NCBI RefSeq assembly: GCF_014199945.1
Contig: NZ_JACHOR010000001.1
Span: forward strand, 682,001-746,000
Direction: 5' to 3'
Origin: Brevundimonas variabilis
GTDB lineage: Bacteria > Pseudomonadota > Alphaproteobacteria > Caulobacterales > Caulobacteraceae
Length of the DNA: 64,000 nt
The notes below the pieces were generated by a model, which worked only from the letters and a program-made list of their open reading frames with translations, was not told where the DNA came from and did not search any database. A program made the translations under genes and the position numbers. Below are positions 37,469 to 45,472 of this stretch, piece by piece. Positions within the stretch are counted from its first letter, which is position 1, and every line of letters begins with the position of its first letter.

Positions 37469-38122
37469 ATGCGCGAGTCTGCCCATCTGTCGCCCGCCCC
37501 CACGCTGAATGGCACCGAGCCCCGAATCAACCGGAGGCAGGCTGCAAAGGTTCGCACCCGCCAGAAGGTCCTCGAGGCCGCCCGTGACCTGTTCGCCGAG
37601 CGTGGTTACGAGCCGGCCACCATCCGCGATATCGCCAAGGGCGCCGGGATGTCCACCGGCGCCGTGTTCGCCAATTTCCAGGACAAGGCCGAGCTGTTCG
37701 AAGCGGTCCTGACCGAAGACATGACCAGCCTTGCCGAGACGCTCAAGGGTGGCGCTGGCAAGGGTTCGGTCCAGGAGCGCCTCAACAGTGCCCTGGCCGC
37801 CGGCTATCACGGCTCGCTCGACCAACTGCCCCTGTTCCAGGCCATCGTCGCCCGCTCCTGGTTCCAGCCCCTGGCTGCCGAGACCCGCGCACGGGCGGTC
37901 AGTGCCCAGGTGACGAGCGTGATCTCCGAGATCCTGCGTGACGGGATCGGCACCAACGAGATCAAGCAGGACGCCGACATCACCCTTCTCACCGAGATGG
38001 TGTGGGACGCCTATCTGTCGAACTATCGCCGCGCCGCCTATGATGGCTGGTCGCTGGAAACCCTGTCCGGCCATCTCGACAAGCAGCTCAAGGTCATCCT
38101 GGCGGGTGCCGTCGCCCGTTGA
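37469..38122 (+). CDS. TetR-family transcriptional regulator
   Basis: 217 residues. The N-terminal HTH is KVLEAARDLFAERGYEPATIRDIAKGAGMSTGAVFANFQDKAELFEAVL, a textbook TetR DNA-binding domain (about residues 30-80). The C-terminal ligand domain has no recognisable specificity. A Pro-rich 25-residue stretch precedes the HTH. It stands alone between the antiporter and a strong terminator; its target is not evident. Confidence 0.93.
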   Translation: MRESAHLSPAPTLNGTEPRINRRQAAKVRTRQKVLEAARDLFAERGYEPATIRDIAKGAGMSTGAVFANFQDKAELFEAVLTEDMTSLAETLKGGAGKGSVQERLNSALAAGYHGSLDQLPLFQAIVARSWFQPLAAETRARAVSAQVTSVISEILRDGIGTNEIKQDADITLLTEMVWDAYLSNYRRAAYDGWSLETLSGHLDKQLKVILAGAVAR

Positions 38123-38143
38123 TTTGAAGATCTGCCGTTCGAC

Positions 38144-38181
38144 AAAGGCCCGTCGTTCCAATCCGGAGCGGCGGGCCTTTT
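38144..38181 (+). terminator. Strong terminator after the TetR gene, probably bidirectional
   Basis: 16-bp arms AAAGGCCCGTCGTTCC and GGAGCGGCGGGCCTTT pair with two G-U wobbles around a five-base loop and run into TTTT. The convergent lipoprotein gene stops five bases further on and may use the same structure. Confidence 0.9.
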
Positions 38182-38185
38182 CCGT

Positions 38186-38803
38186 TCAGAACTGACGCCA
38201 GCTGTCTCCCGGGTCGCTTTCGCCCGGATCGACCGATTGCTGTCCCCACGCGATCACCATCAGGACCTTGTGACTGCGGATCCGGTATTCCCCGATCATC
38301 GGTGCAACCGCCCCGAGCGGCGTGCCCGTCCTGCCGTCATAGACAAAGCCCGAGAATTCCGCGACGCCGACCCGGTCGCGGCGGCTGTAGATCGAGAGTT
38401 CCGGGATGGAAACGACATTGAAGCTCTCGTTGATCGGGACCGCCAGCGGCGGGAGCCCGACCACCCGGCGCATCTGCTCCAGCGACAGCGCGCCGGCCCT
38501 CAGCTCGAATACGGCCTCGGCCGAGTTGCGGTCGTTGGCCAGGGCATAGCCGGCGACCGACAGGGCGTTACGGATCGCGCTGACGGCATAGCTCGCGTTC
38601 TCGGCACGAAAGAAGGCATCGTCGACGAAGACCCGCGTGCCGTCCGGTACCGGCAGACGCAGACCTTCGACCGCCTTGTCCGCAGCACGTGCGATCAGAA
38701 GCTGCTCGGTCGCCGTTCGGGAGGGATTGGTTTCTGACGTGGACGCGCAGGCGGCCAGCAGACTGGCCAGAACGAGGACGATAGCAGACCGCAAACCTAC
38801 CAT
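38186..38803 (-). CDS. Lipoprotein resembling DUF6655 family
   Basis: 205 residues. The lipoprotein signal peptide has the lipobox LLAAC (Cys19), followed by STSETNPSRTATEQLLIARAADKAV; the TATEQLL stretch is what I associate with DUF6655. The rest is a mixed alpha/beta domain with no catalytic motif (VFVDDAFFRAENASYAVSAI, YSRRDRVGVAEFSGFVYD). The residue after Cys is Ala, which in the Lol rule favours outer-membrane sorting. It overlaps the glyoxalase gene by seven bases, so the two are translationally linked. Confidence 0.75.
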   Translation of the reverse strand: MVGLRSAIVLVLASLLAACASTSETNPSRTATEQLLIARAADKAVEGLRLPVPDGTRVFVDDAFFRAENASYAVSAIRNALSVAGYALANDRNSAEAVFELRAGALSLEQMRRVVGLPPLAVPINESFNVVSIPELSIYSRRDRVGVAEFSGFVYDGRTGTPLGAVAPMIGEYRIRSHKVLMVIAWGQQSVDPGESDPGDSWRQF

Positions 38804-39237
38804 TCTCCGGTATTGGGCATGGACAACCAGGGTTCGACCGGCGTCAGGGGCTCACCCTCCTGAAGCAGCTCGATCGAGATGCCGTCTGGCGATCGCACGA
38901 ATGCCATATGCCCGTCACGCGGCGGGCGGTTGATCGTGACGCCGCCGTCAGCCAGCCGCTGGCAGATGGCGTGGATATCATCGACCCGGTACGCCAGATG
39001 CCCGAAATTCCGTCCGCCCGAATAGGTCTCGGGGTCCCAGTTGTAGGTCAGCTCCACCTCGGGCGACCGCTCGGCGGCCGACCGGCCCAGATCCTTGGGG
39101 GCGGCGAGAAAAATCAGTGTGAACCGGCCCTTCTCGTTTTCCATCCGCCGAACCTCGGTCAAGCCCAGCAGGTCGCGCCAGAACCTCAGCGAGGCGTCGA
39201 TGTCCGTGACCCGGACCATGGTGTGGAGATAGCGCAT
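38797..39237 (-). CDS. gloA: Glyoxalase I / VOC-family lactoylglutathione lyase
   Basis: 146 residues. Metal-ligand positions of glyoxalase I are visible: His5 (MRYLHTMVRV), a Glu in EVELTYNWDPETY, a His in NFGHLAYRV, and a Glu in ISIELLQEGE. The intact tetrad and the motif RFWRDLLGLTEVRR support a true lactoylglutathione lyase that detoxifies methylglyoxal. The gene precedes the lipoprotein and lies 20 bp after the hydrolase gene on the same strand. Confidence 0.93.
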   Translation of the reverse strand: MRYLHTMVRVTDIDASLRFWRDLLGLTEVRRMENEKGRFTLIFLAAPKDLGRSAAERSPEVELTYNWDPETYSGGRNFGHLAYRVDDIHAICQRLADGGVTINRPPRDGHMAFVRSPDGISIELLQEGEPLTPVEPWLSMPNTGEW

Positions 39238-39257
39238 CAGGGGCCTTTTGAACGAGT

Positions 39258-40139
39258 TCAGACGGCAGCGTCAAACAGGGCGTCGCGGGCGACATCGGGC
39301 TTCAGCATGGGAAAGAAGTGGTTGCCCCCGGGAATGGTTCGCACCGTCACCCCCGGCCGGTCCTGCGAAAGGCTGCAGGTCGAACCGTGCTCGGCCTTCA
39401 GCACCGTGACCGGACGCTCGAGACGCTTCAGCGCCGCCCAGGGGTCATGGCCCTGTGACGAAAAGTTGGAGGCTTCCCAAACGGGCGTGCAGGCAAGGGA
39501 GACGCCGGCTCCGGCATCGAGGAACCCCTCGCTGACGTAATCGGCCAGCATCATGTCCGGCCAACCCTTGAAGGCCCCGCGACCGCGATAGGCGTCAAGC
39601 GCCTGCTTGCGATCGTCAAACCGGTCGCGCCGCCGCAGCGCCGCCTTCACCAGCGGCATTCCACGGGTCATGTGGCGCAGCAGCGGCAGGCCCAGGGCAA
39701 TGGTCATTGGCCGGCTGAGGATGACCGGGTCCAGCATCACCAGCCGGGACACGCGCGCCGGACGCGCGGCGGCTGCCAGAAGCGCCGAAGTCCCGCCCAT
39801 CGAGTGACCGGCCAGGGCGACCGGAGGTCCTTCCAGTGTTTCAAGCAGGGCGATCAGATCGTCGCGATAGTCGCCCCAGCCGCGGCGGCCCTGAATCTGC
39901 GTGGGCAGTCGCGAGAGGCCATGGCCGCGCAGATCGGGAGCCATCACGCGCAGCGAGGACGACAACGGGGCCAGCAGCGAGCGATAGGTCGCCGCATTCA
40001 GGCCGTTGCCGTGCACAAAGACCAGATCGACCGGACGTTTGGGATCGCCAAAGTCCATCACCGCCATCTCGCCCGCACCCCATCGGTTGCGGATCGGGAC
40101 CATCATTCGGCGCGGGGGCATGAGGAGGGCTGCGTCCAT
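39258..40139 (-). CDS. Alpha/beta hydrolase
   Basis: 293 residues. The nucleophile elbow is ALAGHSMGGTSALL (Ser), the oxyanion region LVFVHGNGLNAATYRSLL, and the catalytic His lies in IPGGNHFFPM. DLRGHGLSRLP is also typical. The cap region contains Arg-rich helices (VKAALRRRDRFDDRK). Esterase or lipase-like activity is expected; substrate unknown. No signal peptide. First of three co-directional genes (hydrolase, gloA, lipoprotein). Confidence 0.9.
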   Translation of the reverse strand: MDAALLMPPRRMMVPIRNRWGAGEMAVMDFGDPKRPVDLVFVHGNGLNAATYRSLLAPLSSSLRVMAPDLRGHGLSRLPTQIQGRRGWGDYRDDLIALLETLEGPPVALAGHSMGGTSALLAAAARPARVSRLVMLDPVILSRPMTIALGLPLLRHMTRGMPLVKAALRRRDRFDDRKQALDAYRGRGAFKGWPDMMLADYVSEGFLDAGAGVSLACTPVWEASNFSSQGHDPWAALKRLERPVTVLKAEHGSTCSLSQDRPGVTVRTIPGGNHFFPMLKPDVARDALFDAAV

Positions 40140-40189
40140 GGGTCAGAAATGGGGACGGAGCGGGTTCGGTGCCACCACCTTCAAGAGGC

Positions 40190-40675
40190 TCATGCCGCAA
40201 CCCGGCAGGCCGGGCATCGACCATGTCCCTCGATCGTGGTGCGCTCGATCACATAGCCTGCAGCTTCAGCGGCCAGGGCAAAGCTGTCACCCCGGGCGGG
40301 ATGAACCTCCTGGGTCGCACCGCAGCAGTCGCAGATCAGAAAGGCCGCGGCATGGGCCGGGCCGCCCCCTGTACAGGCCACATAGGCACTGATCGAGGCG
40401 ATGCGGTGCACCATCCCCTGGCGTTCCAGAAACTCGAGCGCCCGATAGACCGTGGGTGGCTTGGCGGCCTGACCGTCGGTGCCGAAACGGGCGATCAGGT
40501 CATAGGCCTTGACCGGTTCCCCGGCGCCCAGAAGCAGCTCGAGGACCCGGCGCCGCGGCCCGGTCATTCGCTCGCCATCCTCTTGGCAACGGCCTTCCGC
40601 CGCGACGAGTGCACGGTCGATGTCGGCGGGGCTTCTGCCATCCTCGATGTGGTCATGTGCACAGTGCGAACCCAT
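40190..40675 (-). CDS. zur: Fur-family zinc regulator Zur
   Basis: 161 residues. The winged helix is MTGPRRRVLELLLGAGEPVKAYDLI followed by KPPTVYRALEFLERQGMVHRI. The C-terminal dimer domain has two CXXC pairs (ICDCCGATQ and GRCPACRV) for the structural zinc, with AHAAAFLICD supplying further ligands. Zur with zinc bound represses uptake genes. The adjacent divergent ZnuD-like receptor and the TGTTAT-N3-ATAACA site between them make Zur far more likely than Fur. An Asp/Cys/His-rich N-terminus (MGSHCAHDH) may be an extra metal site. Confidence 0.92.
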   Translation of the reverse strand: MGSHCAHDHIEDGRSPADIDRALVAAEGRCQEDGERMTGPRRRVLELLLGAGEPVKAYDLIARFGTDGQAAKPPTVYRALEFLERQGMVHRIASISAYVACTGGGPAHAAAFLICDCCGATQEVHPARGDSFALAAEAAGYVIERTTIEGHGRCPACRVAA

Positions 40676-40805
40676 GTCCCACAGCTAGTCGGTGTACCCG
40701 GTCCCCGCAACCGTCCGGCCTGCCGCACGTCGCCGCTGACCCCCGATACACTCGCGAAGGGAGGACCCGGACGAGATCGACGCCCCGGCCCTTGACGACT
40801 TGTGA

Positions 40806-40820
40806 TGTTATCTCATAACA
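40806..40820. promoter_or_regulatory. Zur operator
   Basis: A perfect inverted repeat TGTTAT-CTC-ATAACA, 32 bp before the receptor ATG and 130 bp before the zur start. It matches the alphaproteobacterial Zur box (core TGTTATAnTATAACA) at the symmetric positions. It would let Zur shut off the TonB receptor, and possibly itself, in zinc excess. Confidence 0.85.
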
Positions 40821-40852
40821 CCATTGGACTTTCTGCCTCCCGGAGTTCCTTC

Positions 40853-42901
40853 ATGCGCGCCTCTTTCCCACTGCGAACGACCCTGCTGGCGGCAACGGCA
40901 ACCCTGGCCCTGACCAATACCGCCCGGGCCCAGTCGCAGGAGGTACCGTCCCGTGCCGTTGATCTCGGCGAGATTGTCGTCACCGCGGCCCCGTTCGGCA
41001 TCAGCGCCGACGCGACCACCATCGCCGTTGATGTTCTCGACGAGGAGACCCTGCTGAGTGCGCCATCCCAGTCGCTGGGCGACATTCTGAACGGCCTGCC
41101 GGGCGTGCGGTCGACCAGTTTTTCTGCCGGTGCAAGCCGGCCGGTGATCCGGGGCCTGTCGGGTCCGCGGGTCCAGGTCCTGACCAATGGCCTCGGCCTG
41201 ATCGACGCCTCCAGCCTCTCGCCGGACCACCAGGTGGCGGCCGACCCGGGTGAAGCGGTCAGGATCGAGGTCCTGCGCGGCCCCCAGACCCTTGCCTTCG
41301 GCGGCTCGGCCATCGGCGGCGTGGTCAATGTCATCGACGGAAGGGTCGCCGAAGAGGCACCGGTCGATGGCCTGGACGGACGGATCACGGCCCAGGGCTC
41401 CAGCGTCGATGACGGTTATTCTGTAGGCGCGCGCCTGGCCGCGGCGGCAGGGCCCCTGGTCTTCACCCTCGACGGGCTCAAGCGCGACTCTGGCGACTAC
41501 GACATTCCGGTTCCGGCTGAATCGCGACGTCAGGTCTTGGCAGAGGGCGAGGTCTTCGAGGACACGGGCGGCACCACGGTCGAGAACAGCTTTCTCGAGC
41601 TGGAGGCCTATGGGGCCGGGCTGTCCTACATCGGCGAGCGGGGCTTCATCGGGGCCTCGGTCAAGCACACCGAGACCGCCTACGGCGTGCCGGGCCACGC
41701 TCATGAGGAAGACGACGGCGCCGAGGAGGAATCGGTCACCATCGGGCTGGAACAGACCCGTTATGACGTGCGGGGTGAGTACCGGCTTGATGACGGCCTG
41801 TTCTCCCGCGTGCGTGGCGCACTGGGCTATGCCGACTATACCCACACCGAGTTCGAGGGCGGTGCCGTCGGCACGGTCTTTGCCTCGCAAGGCTACGAGG
41901 GTCGGCTGGAGCTGATCCAGCGCAAGGCCAACGGCCTGGACGGGGCCATCGGGGTCCAGTTTCTCGACCGCAATCTGGATGCCATTGGCGACGAGGCCTA
42001 TGTTCCCCGGACCGATGTGAAGGAACTGGCCGCCTACACCCTGCAGCGCCTCGACATGGGCGACCAGGGCTTTGGCGAGTGGGGTCTGGAGGGCGGGCTG
42101 CGTGTTGATCGCCGCGAACTCGACAGCGTCGTCGGTCGGCGTGACTTCTCCAATGTGTCGGGATCGGTCGGCGCCTTCTGGAAGCCCGCCGGGCCGTTGT
42201 TCCTCGGCCTGTCGATTGCCCGCAACGGCCGGGCCCCCACGGAGGCCGAGCTGTTTGCACAAGGGCCGCACGTCGCAACCCGCGCCTTCGAGGTCGGGAA
42301 CCCCGACCTGACATCGGAGCGTGTGACATCGATCGAGGCCACAGGACATCTGGAGCGGGGCCGTTTCGACGCTGACCTGCATCTGTTCCATGCCGACTAC
42401 GACGGCTTCGTCGACCTGATCCCGACCGGAGCCGAAGAAGACGGCCTGCCGGTCTTCACATATGTCCAGGGCGACGCCACCTTCCACGGCCTCGAAGCCG
42501 AGGTCGGCTATCAGGCCTGGGAAAGCGGTTCCGACGGGCTGCGGTTCGAGGCGAGCTATGACACCGTCCGGGGCACCACCGACTTCGGGCCGCCCGCCCG
42601 CATCCCGCCATGGTCCGTGACCGGGCGCGCCATCCTCGACCTCGGACCCTGGACGCTGAAGGTGCAGGGCCGCCATGTCGGCGAGCAGGATCGCGTCGCC
42701 GGCTTCGAATTGCCGACCGACAGTTATACGACACTGGACGGCTATGTCGGCTGGAGTCCTGCGGAAGACGATGGCCTGCTGCTGTATGCCGAGGTGCGCA
42801 ACGCGACGGACGAAGAGGTCCGCGAACACGCCTCCTTCCTGAAGGACCTGACACCCCAGCCGGGCCGCAACCTCCGCATCGGGGCCGCCTACAGATTTTA
42901 G
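40853..42901 (+). CDS. znuD: TonB-dependent receptor, ZnuD-like zinc transporter
   Basis: 682 residues. The signal peptide MRASFPLRTTLLAATATLAL ends near TARAQS. A TonB-box-like DLGEIVVTAAP follows, then the plug domain (LGDILNGLPGVRSTSF, RPVIRGLSGPRVQVLTNG, VEVLRGP-like IEVLRGPQTLAFGGSAIGG) and a beta-barrel ending in Phe (RIGAAYRF). A His/acid loop GHAHEEDDGAEEES near residue 280-293 resembles the metal-capturing loops of ZnuD. The start is ATG 40853 with GGAG seven bases upstream; an earlier GTG lies inside the Zur operator and is rejected. It imports zinc across the outer membrane, repressed by Zur. Confidence 0.92.
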   Translation: MRASFPLRTTLLAATATLALTNTARAQSQEVPSRAVDLGEIVVTAAPFGISADATTIAVDVLDEETLLSAPSQSLGDILNGLPGVRSTSFSAGASRPVIRGLSGPRVQVLTNGLGLIDASSLSPDHQVAADPGEAVRIEVLRGPQTLAFGGSAIGGVVNVIDGRVAEEAPVDGLDGRITAQGSSVDDGYSVGARLAAAAGPLVFTLDGLKRDSGDYDIPVPAESRRQVLAEGEVFEDTGGTTVENSFLELEAYGAGLSYIGERGFIGASVKHTETAYGVPGHAHEEDDGAEEESVTIGLEQTRYDVRGEYRLDDGLFSRVRGALGYADYTHTEFEGGAVGTVFASQGYEGRLELIQRKANGLDGAIGVQFLDRNLDAIGDEAYVPRTDVKELAAYTLQRLDMGDQGFGEWGLEGGLRVDRRELDSVVGRRDFSNVSGSVGAFWKPAGPLFLGLSIARNGRAPTEAELFAQGPHVATRAFEVGNPDLTSERVTSIEATGHLERGRFDADLHLFHADYDGFVDLIPTGAEEDGLPVFTYVQGDATFHGLEAEVGYQAWESGSDGLRFEASYDTVRGTTDFGPPARIPPWSVTGRAILDLGPWTLKVQGRHVGEQDRVAGFELPTDSYTTLDGYVGWSPAEDDGLLLYAEVRNATDEEVREHASFLKDLTPQPGRNLRIGAAYRF

Positions 42902-42972
42902 GGCGCTAACGGCCTTCGGCCTGCTTGAGCGCATGTTCTAGGGCGCTAACGGCCTTCGGCCTGCTTGAGCGC
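42899..42972. repeat. Tandem 34-bp direct repeat with internal hairpin, 40-bp period
   Basis: Two exact copies (42899-42932 and 42939-42972) begin at the receptor stop codon. Each copy can fold: GCGCT pairs with AGCGC, and inside it GGCC-TTC-GGCC forms a short stem. The six-base spacer is ATGTTC. The layout recalls REP-type intergenic elements. No further copy was noticed in this window. Confidence 0.8.
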
Positions 42973-43073
42973 GGCATGAACGGCGTCACCACCACGCCAT
43001 CGTGCCGTTTGCCGCCGTCACGCCTCTGGGCTAGAAGGCGCGCCTTCCTTCCATTCCCCAGAGCCCAGCGCCC

Positions 43074-43865
43074 ATGACCGACACCACCCAAGCCAATGGC
43101 CAGCTGGCCGGCACTGTCCTGTTCTACAACCAGCCCGAGCCGCTGTCGGTGGACCTGCACGGTGCCCTGGGCGTGAATGCGGTCGAGAAACCCTATGCCT
43201 TCGTGGCGGCCAGCCACATCGTGCCGCTGACCGTGACCGAGTTCGCCCCCGGCGCCCTGTCCTATCCGGTCGTCTTCCTGGGCGACAACAAGCAGCCCTG
43301 TGCTGTCATGGGCCTGCGTCAGGGCGAGAACCTCTACATCGACATGGCCGGCGATTTCCGGCCCGAGGCCTATATCCCGGCCTATGTCCGTCGCTATCCC
43401 TTCGTCTTCGCCAATGACGACACCCAGAACCGCATGATCCTGTGCGTCGATCGCGCCGCGCCCTTCCTCGTCGAAGGCGGTGAAGTGCCGCTGTTCGAGA
43501 ACGGCCAGCCCAGCGCCTACGTCAATCAGGCCATGGAATTCTGCAATAATTTCGAGCAGGAACGTGCGCGCACCGACAGCTTCGTCAAATTGCTGACCGA
43601 CCTCGACCTGTTCGAGACCCGCGAGGCCAATTTCACGCCCCGCAACCCGGACGGTACGGCCGGAGCGCCCCAGAAGCTGGCTGAATACTTCGCAGTGTCG
43701 GAAGAGAAGCTGAAGGCCCTGCCTGCCGACAAACTGGTCGAACTGCGCGACAATGGTGCCCTGGGCCAGATCTATGCCCATCTGGTGTCGCTGCTGGGCT
43801 GGGACCGCCTGATCGCCCTGGCCTTCCAGCGCGCCGCCCAGATGCCGACGGCCGCCAACGCCTGA
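43074..43865 (+). CDS. SapC family protein
   Basis: 263 residues, soluble. The pattern of the SapC family is clear: FVAASHIVPLTVTEFAPGALSYPVVF, QPCAVMGLRQGENLYIDMAG, AYIPAYVRRYPFVFAND and CVDRAAPFL. It is named after an S-layer-associated gene of Campylobacter; in Caulobacterales relatives often sit near TonB receptors, as here. Molecular function unknown. The start is the ATG at 43074. The 172-bp gap before it holds the tandem repeat and no other recognised feature. Confidence 0.9.
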   Translation: MTDTTQANGQLAGTVLFYNQPEPLSVDLHGALGVNAVEKPYAFVAASHIVPLTVTEFAPGALSYPVVFLGDNKQPCAVMGLRQGENLYIDMAGDFRPEAYIPAYVRRYPFVFANDDTQNRMILCVDRAAPFLVEGGEVPLFENGQPSAYVNQAMEFCNNFEQERARTDSFVKLLTDLDLFETREANFTPRNPDGTAGAPQKLAEYFAVSEEKLKALPADKLVELRDNGALGQIYAHLVSLLGWDRLIALAFQRAAQMPTAANA

Positions 43866-43885
43866 GGGTAACGCCATAAGTGAGC

Positions 43886-43933
43886 GGGCACGGGGATCGA
43901 GCGGGCATTGCCCGGTCCCCGTTCCGGGTGCCC
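43886..43933. terminator. Nested GC hairpin between convergent genes
   Basis: GGGCA, CGGGGA and CGGGC pair in order with TGCCC, TCCCCG and GCCCG, giving a three-tier structure between the SapC stop and the convergent hotdog gene stop. The stop of the latter lies in a 14-bp palindrome CGCCGCTAGCGGCG. No T-run; probably a transcript-end structure. Confidence 0.4.
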
Positions 43934-43943
43934 TGTCCCGCCG

Positions 43944-44351
43944 CTAGCGGCGCGCGAATACGCCCCGGGTCAGGCACGAGAAGACCAGCCGACCCCCTTC
44001 ATCCAGCAGGTCGTGCTGCGAGATGACGATGCCCTTGTCGTCCCCGACCGGGTCCTTGCCCATGATGGTCATCCGCCCTCGCAGAAGTTCTCCCGCCGGC
44101 GGGTTGCGCATGAAGCGCAGACCGTCGACGGCCAGGACCTTGGTCTGGGCCCAGCCTGCCGACTTCTCGGCCGCCAGACGGCTCCACAAGGCATAGACCA
44201 TGGCGTCCGGGGCCCCGTAGGCGATGTCCCAGCCAGGCGCGAAACGCTCGACGAAGATCTCCATGTCCGCGTCCTGAACGGCGCAAGCCCCCAGTTGCAG
44301 GACCTGCCCGACCTCGATGTCCTCGAAATGGGCGTGAAGCGGATCGCTCAT
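43944..44351 (-). CDS. MaoC-like hotdog-fold protein
   Basis: 135 residues with a hotdog pattern: HFEDIEVGQVLQLGACAV, FAPGWDIAYGAPDAMVYALWSRLAAEK (in place of the usual hydratase His/Asp segment), VDGLRFMRNPPAGELLRGRM, and a C-terminal strand. The classical MaoC catalytic Asp/His pair is not obvious, so it could be a thioesterase-like or non-catalytic hotdog. It overlaps the MDR oxidoreductase gene by ATGA, implying that the pair acts on the same acyl or enoyl substrate. Confidence 0.75.
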   Translation of the reverse strand: MSDPLHAHFEDIEVGQVLQLGACAVQDADMEIFVERFAPGWDIAYGAPDAMVYALWSRLAAEKSAGWAQTKVLAVDGLRFMRNPPAGELLRGRMTIMGKDPVGDDKGIVISQHDLLDEGGRLVFSCLTRGVFARR

Positions 44352-45370
44352 CCTGCCGGCTCCTCGGACACGCGCACCAGAAGCTTGCCGTCATGATCTC
44401 CGGTGAAGAGACGGTTCAGCGAGTTCAGCGCGCCCTCGAGGCCATCGTCCACGTGGACCTTCCACTTGACCCTGCCGTCCGCCAGCCAGGGCCCCATCTC
44501 GGCGACCATCTCTCGGGCGCGAGGGGCGTAATCCATCACAAGGAAACCCTGGACATTCAGCCTGTGGGTGATGATCCGGCTGAAGTTCGGTGACGGCGGC
44601 ATTTTCGTCGCGTTATAGGCCGAGATCAGGCCGCACACCGCCATCCGGGCATGGACATTGAGCCGGTTCCACACCGCGATCATGATGTCGCCGCCGACAT
44701 TCTCGAAATTCAGGTCGATGCCATCCGGTGCCAGCCGGTCCAGCGCCGCGCCCACGTCCTCGTTCTTGTAGTCGATGGCCCCGTCGAACCCGAGTTCCTC
44801 GGTCAGCCAGCGGCATTTGTCTGGCCCGCCCGCGATGCCGATGACCCTGGCGCCCCGCTGTTTGGCGACCTGACCGGCGATCGAGCCCACCGCTCCGGCT
44901 GCGGCCGAAATCACCAGCGTCTCGCCCGGCTGTGGCTTGAGCACATCGGTGACGCCGAAATAGGCGGTCAGCCCGGTCATGCCCAGAACCGAGGCGCTGG
45001 CCGTCAGCGGAAGACCGGGAAAACGATGGACGGCACGAAGGCCGTCCTCGCCAACCACCGCATAGTCGGCCCAGCCCCCGGACATCGGGCTGACGACATC
45101 GCCGACCTTGAAGCGGTCCGACCGAGACTGCTCGACCACCCCAAGGGTCAAGCCCCGCATCACCTCGCCCAACCCGACCGGCGGCAGATAGCCCTCGGCA
45201 TCATTCATCCAGGTGCGATTGGTCGGATCCAGCGAAAGATAGACCGTACGGACCAGAACCTCGGTCTCCTTGAGGTCCGGAATCGGGCTTTCCACCAGTT
45301 CCAGGTCCCCCGGCTGGATCAGCCCGCGGGGGCGCTGGCGAAGAATCCACTGGCGATTGGAGGTAGCCAT
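44348..45370 (-). CDS. NADP-dependent MDR oxidoreductase (prostaglandin reductase/CurA-like)
   Basis: 340 residues of the zinc-independent medium-chain dehydrogenase/reductase family. YLSLDPTNRTWMND is the family N-terminal signature, VLGMTGLTAYFGVTDV precedes the nucleotide loop ISAAAGAVGSIAGQVAKQRG, and the NADP-specific Lys lies in GGPDKCRWL. IDLNFENVGGDIM and SRIITHRLNVQGFLVMDY are also typical. Relatives reduce the C=C bond of enones or curcumin. The ATG at 45370 has GGGAG nine bases upstream. A structured element with an intrinsic terminator lies upstream and could control it. Confidence 0.9.
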   Translation of the reverse strand: MATSNRQWILRQRPRGLIQPGDLELVESPIPDLKETEVLVRTVYLSLDPTNRTWMNDAEGYLPPVGLGEVMRGLTLGVVEQSRSDRFKVGDVVSPMSGGWADYAVVGEDGLRAVHRFPGLPLTASASVLGMTGLTAYFGVTDVLKPQPGETLVISAAAGAVGSIAGQVAKQRGARVIGIAGGPDKCRWLTEELGFDGAIDYKNEDVGAALDRLAPDGIDLNFENVGGDIMIAVWNRLNVHARMAVCGLISAYNATKMPPSPNFSRIITHRLNVQGFLVMDYAPRAREMVAEMGPWLADGRVKWKVHVDDGLEGALNSLNRLFTGDHDGKLLVRVSEEPAG

Positions 45371-45440
45371 GACATCGTCTCCCGATCCGTTTCTTTTGGA
45401 TACGGGCATTCTGACGAACCCGCCTGCCCGGGTCGAGAGG

Positions 45441-45472
45441 CAAAGAAAAAGGCGGCCCTTGCGGGCCGCCTT
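45441..45472 (-). terminator. Intrinsic terminator 68 bp upstream of the MDR oxidoreductase start
   Basis: Read on the minus strand, AAGGCGGCCC-GCAA-GGGCCGCCTT forms a perfect 10-bp stem with a GNRA-type loop and runs into TTTCTTT (five consecutive U counting the stem end). No minus-strand gene ends here. It must terminate either an unannotated RNA or the leader of the oxidoreductase message. Confidence 0.8.

Noticed and set aside
40808..42934. 708-codon minus-strand frame over the TonB receptor
   Set aside because: Shadow of znuD; it covers the Zur operator and starts within the 34-bp repeat, with no recognisable domain.
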